Assembly (NCBI GenBank): GCA_035222895.1
Contig: JAVYIG010006576.1
Location: 1-64,000, forward strand
Reading direction: 5' to 3'
DNA from: Strongylocentrotus droebachiensis
Taxonomy: Eukaryota > Echinodermata > Echinoidea > Camarodonta > Strongylocentrotidae
Length of the DNA: 64,000 bases
Shown: positions 25,601-37,600 of the stretch, piece by piece
How positions within the stretch are numbered: position 1 is the first letter of the stretch
How the letters are laid out: each line of letters begins with the position of its first letter
Translations under genes and position numbers: made by a program
Notes under the pieces: generated by a model
Database searches by the model: none
The model's input: only the letters and a program-made list of their open reading frames with translations
Told to the model about the DNA's origin: nothing

Positions 25601-28600
25601 TCTTAAACTTCTTGACCATAAGTCATGATCATATCAAGAACTTGATCATTCTGCAAGATCGTTAACATCTTGGTCATCACCAATGATCTTCGTTTCTTAG
25701 TTATTTCTCATTAACATAAGCATATTAAAAAGTACGATCATCATAGTATCATCATCATCATCACGATGATGAGCATATTGACCACAGCAAGCATCAATAT
25801 TCACATACTATTGGCTGGCTTTAAGTGGCATATTATACAAATATTGACTTCTTTAAAGCCTCACTGTCCTATTTGTAGCTACTTGCTCCCTCTATATAGA
25901 AAACTTCCCCAATCGGTGCCTGTTGATCCCCCATGATCCTCTTTTTCTTATATTAGTTGAGAGCTGAGTTAATGAGATAGCCACCTGTCAGTGATCTCGC
26001 TGTGTGGTCTAATCCCTTCCTGCCCAGTAGTATTGATGGTCTTTAAGGGGAATGGTTGAAACTACCTTTTAGGCTTCATTGCTCAAAGGGATCTTGAGAC
26101 TAAGTACCGATATCGAAGTCGAGGGATTAGTGTCGTTTCGAGCTCACCAAATAGGAATTATAGTTTCATACATGCAGTTCTCATCTCATAAAGGCCTACA
26201 GAACCTTGATATGCCAGATATATAAAAACCACATACGACAGTTCTATCGTCTAGTGATTGATGCCGATGGACTCTTCTCTCCTTCTGTATTCAAGCCTGC
26301 TGCGAGTTTTCAGGATTCTTTGTAAGGTTGTGTGAACCAATCAACCAATTTTGTTACATCGCGATTCAAGAGGATTTCTACACCTGACTCAGTCCGAACA
26401 ATCGAGAGTTTTCTTTTTTTGTGAGCAATTAAAGCAAGGAGACTCTTCTATAGAAAAAATGTATGACCTCCATTTTTAAAACTGTAAATCTGTATGATTG
26501 GGTGCGTAAACAAAATAATAACATGATCATTCAAGGTCCTTCTCTGTATGGATACTGAAGGGGCAGAACCAGGGGTGAAGAAGACCCCGCTCCCCATTTC
26601 GTTCTATTTTCTTTTTATTTGTATTCGCTTGCCAGAGATTATTCAGGAATCCACCCCTCTCCTCCTCCTCCCCAATCCAGTAGTGGTTCTAGGGGATTAT
26701 AAGTAATAATTGTTTCTTTTTTTTCTAAGAAGATATAAAAACATTGGGGTTGAGCTCATGGAGAATTGGGAGTGACTCCCCTTTACAAGAATAAAACCCT
26801 GCAGCCTCGTCTGTACTGCTTCTGTCTGTATCGGTAAATAATAAGACAAATTTCTCGAAATCGAAAAAATTCCACTCTCCAAGACTACTTCTCACATACA
26901 GCAAACATACATAGCCATTACAAGTAGCTAACGTGTTTGTTTGTTTATTTTGTTTTATTTCCATTTTTTCATATCAATATAAAGAAACATCATACAAATA
27001 AATAATATGAATAACATGTAAGTTTGTCAAAAAAAAAATGTTTCTAGTTAAAATACAAGCAGAAACAAATATATTGATTGGTGCCAAACCATCATGAAAA
27101 CATAATCTGCATAAAAATAAGAAATAAGGGGGAGAATGGATATCTTATGTATGTTTCGCAAGTTTTTTACAAAGGAAAAAGCAGGAGACCACATGTCTCA
27201 CGTATAGTGAAATATATTTTTAATCTCGCGTTTCGGAACTTTTGGGATAGGTTTATGACTTTATGTTGTGGGTTTTTTTCTTGTGTTGTTGTTGTTGTTG
27301 TTGCAAGAACAACAGTTTTGGACTTGAATCTGAACTGGAAATGTCTCATTTGGGTGACTATTTAATTGTAAGATATGATAGGTTTATGTACCTTGACAGA
27401 CTAGCTGATTTGTGTGTACAACATTGATCTTAGAACCTAAATGGGTTCTAAACTAGATCAGGGGGGTGATTCACTAACTGGGAACGATTTTGGGATTGAT
27501 TTAAATCCCAGCTTAAAAGCGATAAACGTTCACTAAATCACTTTAAGGCTGGGATCAATCCCAGCGTGAATAATCATGCGCGCATATGAATATTCATGTA
27601 CGCGATCAATCCAACTAATCAACATACTCAATTGTGATCACTGGGCCAGTGGCGGATCCAGGGGGGGGGGGGGCCCGGTGGGCCCGGCCCCCCCCCCCCC
27701 CCCCCTTGAGAAAAAAATCATGTAAAATCACGCGATTTTTACCTTTTTGGGGGGTTGGGCCCCCCCCCCCCTGGCGCTCAAGGGGGGGGGGGGGTGCAAA
27801 TTTTAAAATTTTCGAGGACCAAAAAAAAACAAAAAATGTGCTCACTACCCCACACCCCCCCCCCCCCCCACTGAGCGACTTTTCGGCTGGTTGAGTCGTT
27901 GCGATTTTTTTTTGGACTCCAAAAAAAAAAAAAAAAAAAGTGCCGCTTACCCCCCCCCCCCCCCCACCCCCCCCCCCCCCCCCCCCACTGAGCGACTTTT
28001 CGGCCGGTGTGACGGCAGATCTTGTTACCTTGGCGGATCGTGTTCTCGGAACAAAATCTGCCTAGCAGATATCGTGATCAGCAGCGGATATCGTGCCCGC
28101 TACAACCAAATCTGCCGTTAGTGAACACGGCGGATAATGTGCATTGGCGGATTTTGTTCCTATATAGCTACAGGCAGTGGCGAACCTGGCATACCGCGTC
28201 AGGGGGGGGGGGGGGGAGGGGGGTTTGGGGGGAGGGTGTTTTTTTTTTGGGGGGGGAGGGTTTTCCCCCCTCCCACGGTATTTTGATGTTTGCGATCCTG
28301 TCACTGTTGATCGCGCGATTTCATGCATACCCGTACCTTACTTATGTTTTGTTGATTTGAAAAGTCTTCATAATTCGAAAAAGATTGTTTTATTGGGAGG
28401 GGGGGGGGGGGAGGTAGGGTTAGGGGTGTGACACCCAAATTTGCTGCCAACTTTTAAGGGTGCGACGTCATCCAAATTTGCCGATTAACAAATGCATAGC
28501 ATCTACCACCCTCCTTCCCTATCCTAAATGTTAATTATTCCATGGTTTAATTAGGCTCTTATCAAATTAAAAAACCTTTTGAAGTAATCATTACCCCCTA

Positions 28601-31600
28601 TAATATTGAAACATGCAACTAATTTGTTTCTACATCGTGATCGACCTGAAAACAAATACAAAAAAGTAATTAGCCCCCTTTTTGTATCTGAATCCACATA
28701 TCAGTGATAAAAAATAATCATGCGAGCGCGAGGCATTACGAACTGATTTTTCCCTCAACAGTGACAGGAACTGGGCTTATGAAGCCCTTCAAAATTTCTG
28801 TCGGCAAATGCGTCACTCTTTTCCTCTTTCCTTCCCTACTTCTTTCATTTTTTTCTCTCTCTCTCTCTCTCCTTTTTTCTTTCTCTTTTTCTTTCCTTTC
28901 TTTCCCTTTTTTCTTCTTTTCTTTCTTTTTCTTTTTCTTTCCTTTCGTTTCCCTTTTCTCTTTTCTTCTTTTCTTTCTTTTTCTTTTTCCTTCCTTTCTT
29001 TTCCCTTTTCTCTTTTCTTCTTTTCTTTCTCTTTCTTTTTCGTCGGGGGGGGGGGGGCAATCCGGCCCCTTCCCCCCCATAGGTACGCTAGTGGCTACAG
29101 GACATGTGGTCTGATAATTCTATCGTGAATAACATGGCGGATTGCTAGACTTAAATTGTCTGATTTGTTCGTATTGGACATCGACTCTGTAGGCTATTCC
29201 GAAAAGCATCCCCCTTTATTGCATTGACGCCCACAGGCGACAAAGCCTTGTTGTCTCTCTTTCTTCTTGTCCATTCTTCTTGTCCATCGTTCTAATTTTA
29301 TGTTAAAACCAGCATAATTGACATTTTGGCATTTTTGTTTTATTTATGCCCGAGTGGGTCTATAGCCTCTAGAGGCCTATACATAAGACCTCATCCCCAA
29401 CTGCTGTTTTAACAGAAATAAATCATAATTTAATTACGTATTTATTTCATTTCATTAAACATTTTTCCTGTGATCCAGTCTCTGTGCTTTTTCATTTTCT
29501 TTCTTTTCATTTATATAACTAAAATGAAGGCAGATAATTATGGGAAGGGTCATGATTGGTCAGAGCAAATTGACGTGTTTGTTTGGAATCTTTCAAACTT
29601 TTGTATTACTGCATTTGTTAGCCAAGAAAACCTTTTAGAATAAAACAACCTGACTCCCATAGTAGCGTTTTAAACATTGGTAAGCCCCCCCCCCAAAAAA
29701 AAAACAAAAAACAAACAAACAGATTCCTTTGATTTTATATGATAAATTGCAAGAAATAGAAATTATCAACGGCTTCGATCATTTATTTAAAAATAGATTT
29801 ATAAGCTAATAAAACAATATAGACCTAATAAACTTAAATTTGTTTTACCCCTATTTTCAAACTATTCTCGAATCCTTACAGAGTATAATTCAGGTTATTT
29901 TGCCACCTTTAGAAGTTGTCCGCATCCAATATACGAAAAGGATTATATTGTATTTCTTTATCAATTTAAAATTTGCCATTACTGTGCATCCCTTACAGAT
30001 TTATAACATTTTTTTTTATTCGGTTGTACTGATTACGAAACTTGAATTGTGGGGCCGGGGGGGGGGGGGGGGGGGTGATCGAGGCTCTTTGCATCATCCC
30101 ATATCCTCCCTTCAATTTTTTTTTTTTTTTGGGGGGGGAGTGAACTTTAAGGTCACTCTACATGATAGAAAAAACAGATTTTAAATATCATAAACTATTT
30201 TCTTAATTGTAATGGGTTTCATCAGTATAGTTATTGTTCAATACTGTAAAGACAGTGTAGGACACGGGCGAGCTGATGTGGATAGCGAATTTTTGGAATC
30301 ATTGGAATTTTTATTTCAAAATAATTATAGCGCAAATTCCCTCACAGTCATCGTCCTTTCATTAAAACTAACGGTGTAGCGTTTTGGGAAAATAAACCTT
30401 GAATTTCTGGTACACCTGCCCTCGCTTTCTATCAGCACAAATAGTGAAGATATAGCAATTCTGATACAGAAAGAGAAAAAGATTTGCGAGCGAGCGAGCA
30501 AGCCAAAATAATGAAGTTTTTTTCACAGAAATGTTTTTTCTTCTTTTTCATCCAGCATAATTCTATTGTCAAGGAGGGGTGTACAAATTGGCGATTATGG
30601 AGGAGGATTATTGTTTACTTTCCTTCATAAGACACAAAGTGTAATATACATGTTGGTCGCCTTTCTATCACAATGGATTACCATCTTTATCAGAAAGGAA
30701 CTTGGATTATGATAATAATCGAGAACATACTTTGTGAGCAAGCGAGTGATCTGGAATTTTTTTTTAAACTTCGTCATAGAACGCTTGTTTTTATATCCAG
30801 AGATATTTTTTATTCATATATAGATTGACTTTTTGAAATAGTGATAAAAAATATCATCATTGTCTGGAATATACTGTTACAATGAAGATCCTGGTGATAA
30901 ATACAATGAAAATAAATAGTGCTTGAATGAAATAAGTATAACTAGAGATGATATATTCCTTTCCCTTAACTAAGATATTACCTTTAAATAAACTGATTTG
31001 AAGTACGGTGTTAAACCTAGTGTTGGTGCTTAATTTCCCGTACAACACCTCTTAACTAAAACTTGAAGTCACACATTCTTTCACTACACAAGTCCACAAC
31101 AAACGGGTGCAAACACACTTAAACACATGCCTGTTGTGGAAGGTTATTAATACTACTGGATCAATGGTCGAAGGGGTCCTCCAAGCAATTTTACACAACA
31201 ATGGAGAAATAGGTTGCTTTAAGATTTGTTTGGCCCTCACTCCATCCATAAAAATCAAAGAAAACACTAACAGAATCATACGAGACTCTTTGCAATAAAA
31301 TCTTTTTATTTCCCAACAATGTCTTTACAATCTTAATCTTTTGAATCTTACAAAAACTGCCTAAGCCATTAAATACAAGTTGTTCACCCCGTGGTTGGGT
31401 ACTCTGCATACGCTGATAATTACATAATGGATTTTATTCAAAAAAATGGCTGAGGTGATGGAAATCTATTACATTCTTTTTAAACCTTGCACTCAACAAA
31501 TCCAATCCGTTCCTTTGAATTTCAAAGAGAGAGGACTTAGAGCCATAGAAATTAAATTACACATTATACAGGACATGATTAATCACTTCAACTTTCCTTG

Positions 31601-34600
31601 CCCTAGTATGGCAATCATTGTAAAAATGCTTAACACCTTCTTTTACTTCCCACAAAGTGACAACAATAAAATAGTGCAGAAGGAAAACACACCAACATTG
31701 AAACATTGTTGGTGTTAGATCACAGGCCGATTAATATACTTACTGGCCTTAAATTTTTACAAATGTACACATTTCCATGTACCTTTACTCAATTTGTATT
31801 ATAATGTAAACGATATTGTGATGGTCTTTGCTTAATTTTAGTTTGCATTCTTTCCTCTAGCTTTATCTTCTAATTTACTATTCCAATTTAGTAAATGTTT
31901 GTATAAATATAATTTTGATTTCTATCTCTTCCCCTATGTCATAGCCTCCATTCTTGCTCTCCCTTCCTCATGTTAGTCTATCTCTCTTTCTCTCTCTCTG
32001 TAATGATAACCCCTCTATCAATCTTTTCGCCATCAACTCTTGATATTATGTTCCTCCTCTTCTCCTTCTCGTTCATCATCACGATCATCATCATCATCTC
32101 AAAACTGTATTAATCAATCTATAAGACTCTTTAGATTGATCAATACAGTTCTTATAACATATGACCTTTATGTACAAACAATAAGCTAAATGGTCACAAT
32201 CATTTAATAAAAAGTGGTAAGAACAATTATTCCAACTCTATGGGCAACAACGTAATCTCCATTTTCTCCTCCTCGTTCAAATATTGGCTTCTTTTTCATT
32301 CTTTACTTGTGTTACTTCTCTATCTCTCTGACTATACTCACAAGAAAGTAGAATCAACGGTTTGACATGAAACAGTCTAGAAAATGAACTAAATTTATTC
32401 AAGTATCAAATGATTTTGAATTACAGACGGCTTTCTCCCACGAGATGAAACAAATATCTCCCTAACCAAAAACTGGCAAAATAACTAAATGCCTTTCCCT
32501 CTTTATAGTCTCTCATTCTTCCCTCTAGTGATGGAGGGTCCTTATCCACTAGGTACACACACATGTCTCTATACATAGTAGACGACTAGCTCTGCAGTCT
32601 GCATGCCTTTCTCCCCCCCCCCCCCTCTCCATCCATCGTCCAGTTTATCTCTACCTCGGATGGCTGAACAGCTACCGCCAGCGTCAAGGCAGAGAACACC
32701 CATAAAATAATGACTACTCGATTTCCAAGCTTGAGTCCCCTCCTTGTAGAAAGTCACGTAACACTTCTGTTGTCCATTGTGAAATGAGCTCTCTCGTAGC
32801 TTCTACGTTATCTTCTGATTCATCGGCCATAGTGTTCGATGATGCTGCAACTGATAAATAAAAGGAAAAAGAAAATCAAATTTAAGTTTGTGACAAAAGA
32901 ACCATCATCACTTCTTCAACACTAGATCGTGTAGCAGACGTGTATGCAGGGGGATGGGAGTTTCGGGGGTTGAACCCCCCCCCCCTCCTCCAATTTTGTT
33001 TATGTGTGTGTGTGTTTTTGAGGAAACCCCCCCTCACTTTTTTAATAACAAAAATAAATTAAACATTTTTTGTGCTAAAGGGTGACCCAAAAAAGGTGAC
33101 CTTACCCCCCACCAACTGAACGAAATATTGGTCTGCCAAATGTTCATATTTTCGGGGAAAAAAAGAAGGAAAAAAAAAGTGCTCTTACCACCCCCCGGCT
33201 TATATTCACCGGCTGGCCGAGTCGTTGTGAAATTGACTGCGTGATTTTCACATATTACCCCCCAGCCCCCCCCCCCCCCCCCTCGAAAAAATCCTCTGTA
33301 CGCCCCCGTCATGTAGATCCTCAAGTAGAGCTCATTGATATCATATCGACAAATCTATCGTTTTCATGGCCTCTTTTACTTTCTTACATTTATGATTTCT
33401 AATTGCAATCACTATCTAGAGGTCTAGGCCTAACTGTCGGCCCTTCTAGTAGACCCTATTCCATTATCAATTATAGGACCTAGAAAGTCTATTCATATTT
33501 CATGAGACATAAATCTCATATTACTGTACATTTCTACCTAAAACACGAGTGTTAAGCAGCTTAAAAGGCAATCAGTCTACTTAAAATGCACACACATTTG
33601 AACATACGGGACTAGATCTAGACCTAGGCCTACATTTACTAAAGTTGGATCTCGGCCCACCCTCATTACGTCGCGTATTATCAGCTTTATTAGTCATAAA
33701 ATGAATAACCACAAACTTTGGTTTCTTACCGTACAAATGATACTGGATTGGAAGAAAATCACTGCAGAATAGCGGACTATGTATAAGATTATATGATGTT
33801 GATTCGATAAGAATCCCGTTGTTCAGTTGTTTGCAACAACAGGACAGCTGATCACATGACAGCAAGCGGAGACCGTATATACCACTCATAAAAACGATAC
33901 CTTCAGAATGGAACGATAGCTGCAAAACGGAACACTATCTGCCAGCCACTCTGCGTGGTGGGTTACAATATCTGCCGGCAGATTTTGTGACGGGAACAAT
34001 ATCTGCCGGCGGATTTTGTTCCGCGAACACGATCCGCCAGTCACACTAAACGCCGTCACACCGGCGCGATTTTCAAATTTTCGGGAGCAAAAAAAAAAAA
34101 AGTTGGGCCCCCTCCCCTAAGAAATCCTGGATCCGCGCCTGCATTGGGCATCAATCAATCGCGCGCCGATCGACATAACGATAATTAGCTAGCTATCGTC
34201 GCTTAATTTGTCAATGTTTCTATGTTGATTTTTTTCTAAAATTAGAAGAAAACCAAGTGAAATTTCGCATAAGACAGAAACAAAATCATTCATGCCTTTT
34301 TCATGTAGCAGTGTGAGGATGAATACGATTTCATGTGGGTATAATTTGTCTTTCTTTACGCTTGTTTCGAGTAAAATGCCGGATTTAACGTACGTAATGT
34401 ACGTGAACAGGCCGGCCATAATGATCTTGCCAATGTCTTCAATTCCAGCGGAATTTTCTTGGAACAGTCTACATTTTGTCGCGGACAAACTGAATTATTC
34501 TTATCTTATGGCATTTTTTACAGAAGATAATTTTAAGACTAATGTTCGACTGTTCGTATACTACATGGGCCTATGACGAAAGTCGTGAGCCAAAGCAAGA

Positions 34601-37600
34601 CGACTTGAAACGATCTCGGTGGAAGGCAGTGGTTCAGAAGACCCGACCACTGACTGGATTATGTTTTCATACCCGTTGCATCAAGTTTTGATTTTCCTTT
34701 CTCTCTTTCTAACGAATAGTTAAACCAAAAACTCGAATTCATCAATATTAAATGTACTAAGTTCTAATAAAAGATATCAATTAAACTTGCTTCCATATTA
34801 AGGTTGTTTATAAATATTGTAGTGCATGCATCTATGTGATGTTTCTATTAAGGGTCTATGCGAAACCGCGAATTCATCCTATTATGTTTCAATGATAATT
34901 TCCCGATACACACCCGTTTAGAATTGCAAGTCAAGTTGTTGGACATCATGAAATAATACCTACTTGAGGGTTAAACAACCTGATAATCGAGTCTCTAAGA
35001 TATCTCTCTATCCTCTTGATCTTTGTTATGCAGGTAGAAGAAACCGACCTGGTAACCATGAAAAGACCGTCTTAGAAAATGATATCTACCTTGCTAGTTT
35101 TTATGCCAATTTTCACCCCTAAGAAGTAAGATTCAAAATAGTAAAATCAAATTTATCCTGGTAGTAACCTTGATGCATCTACCACTCATCATTTGAGCTT
35201 TGATCAGATATTTGGACTTGCAAGAAATACTTGTGAGATACTTGTGATTCAAAATATTATGCCTTTAAAGCTCACTAATTTACCGCTGCATTTCTGATCA
35301 AAGCTCAAATGTGAGATTTAAAGATGCATTTCCGCAGATCTATGTCAAGTAGTGCATTGTCATTTTGGTCGCGTAGCGCGAGATAATAACCCGGGCTTCG
35401 CATCTGAAGGAAAATGGCCAGCCCGAGTTTACTCGGGCTCCATAATTGTTAATCATTCTATTCAAATTGTCTTACTTGCCAAAAGGGAAGTAAAACATCG
35501 ACATTCAATATCTTGACATAATTATACAAAAATACCTTTGAATTTACCATGAGAAATGTTGAATTGGTTTGTCTTCACCACCCCCATCCACCCCCCCCCC
35601 TCAAAGAACAAAAGAACAACAGTGCTACAAGAGTTTTTGTTACGGGGAACATCATGTCCTTCATGATTTTTTTGGTTAACAATCAAGTCTGCCATTACCT
35701 CCAGCAACAGTAATGCCGTCACTTTCTCAATCCTTCTCATATAACCGAATTAATCACATGGTCCATGTAGTAACAGAACCATGAGGAGGATAGCGGACCA
35801 ACCCCCCCCCCCCCATCCCCTCCATTTCCTTAAGTATACTAGTATCAAAACATGATTCTCTTAAAAGTAGCGGTTGGATACGAAAGCAATAATGAAGTGA
35901 TCAAAGCCAGTCTTCCATATCTTTCCATATTTAAAGTGACTCGGTAACATTGTTGAAGGTTGATGATTTTTTTTTCCTTCTACTGTACTAACCCTCTGAC
36001 ATTCTCAAACCACAAAGATATCTATGGTTCTCTTTGAAGGCGTCACTGTGCAACATATGGTGGCCCTGAAGGGACATCGCGAATAGACTAAATCGTGAAA
36101 AATATGCGATAAAATTCACGATATCGTCAATTTTATCGCATATTTTTCACGAAGAAATTCACGAAATTGACGATATCGTGAACTTTATCGTGAACTTTTC
36201 ACGATGAAATTGACGATATCGTCAATTTTATCGTGAAAAGTTCACGATATAAAGTTCACGATATCGTCAATTTTATCGTGTACTCTATCGTGTACTCTAT
36301 CGTGTACTCTCCTGACGGGCGCTTCGTAAACAAAACCAGCCCTAGCTGGGGGAGACAGAGAGAAGGAAAAAAGGGAAAGGGGAAGAGAAGATAAAAGGAA
36401 AGAAAGAATAATAAGAAGAAAAGAGGGAAACGGGGGGGGGGGGGGCGAAGGGCTCTTGCCTCCTCCTCACTCCCCCCCCCCCGCCAAAAAATAAATAAGA
36501 AGAGAGAAGGGAAAGGGAAAGAAAATATAAAAGGAAAGAAAGAAGAGGAATAAGAAGGAAAGAGGGAAACGGGGGAAGGGCGAAGGGCTCTTGCCTCCTC
36601 CCTCCCCACCCCCCGCCAAAAAATAAATCAGAGAGAGAGAGAGAAGGGAAAGGGAAAGGGAAAGAGAAGATAAAAGGAAAGAAAGAAGAGGAAGAAGAAG
36701 AAGAAAAGAGGGAAACGGGGGCGAAGGGCTCTTGCATCCCCCCGCCCAAAAAATAAATAAGAGAGAGAGAGAGAGAAGGGAAAGGGAAAGAGAATAAAAA
36801 AGGAAAGGAAGAAGAATAAGAAGAAAAGAGGGGCTCTTGCCTCCTCCCCCCCCCCTCCCGCGCCAACAAATAAATAGGAGAGAGAGAGAGAGATAGAGAG
36901 AAGGGAAAGGGAAAGGGAAAGAAAATATAAAAGGAAAGAAAGAAGAAGAAGACAGAAAGAGGGAAACGGGGGAAGGGCATTATCATTACTATTATTATTA
37001 ATTTAACATTGTCATTATTATTATTTCTACAATTATTATCATGCATATTGAGGCGAATTCATCAGAGATAGGTAGAATTCTGCATAAAAGAAATTTGAAA
37101 TAAATCAAACACCCAAAAAATGCCATTTAACGATTATTCACACGCATTAGTAATAATATAGGCAAGGTCAACAATCTAAGTTGGATGGTTTTGAGACTGC
37201 CCTCGAATTTCAAGCCACCCGCACAACTGATCTTGAGCAACGTGGTCAGCCTCTTGAGCTGAAGGTCAATTCTATGGAGAAAAAACTTGAAAATATCCCT
37301 ATCCAAATCCACAAAGCCGAGGAGGCAGAAAATAAACTCGAAAGATTTTCAAGGAGGAATAACCTACGCAGGCGCGGATCCAGGATTTTTCGATAGGGGG
37401 AGGGGGGGGGGGGGCGGCGGAAATCAACGTACCAATAATGACAAGGTCAATATTAATATTAGAAGTACCATATCGGTACCTACAAGCAGGCACAATTTTG
37501 GAAAAGGGGCAGGCTCACGTCACGTCTCTTGTCCGATATCAACATGCATTCCCTGTTTTTAAGTTATACAACTTTTGACATTTTCATCAGGGGGGGGGGG

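Noticed and set aside
32104..32149. Possible microRNA hairpin with 18-nt arms
   Set aside because: The stem is shorter than a pre-miRNA and AT-rich; more likely a small inverted repeat.
34189..34488. 99-codon minus-strand frame in ASNS intron 1
   Set aside because: No motif; an opposing frame of similar length overlaps it.
36256..37046. Minus-strand open frames of 117 and 234 codons rich in Phe, Pro and Ser
   Set aside because: Produced by the GA-rich tandem array; no domain and no start or splice logic.
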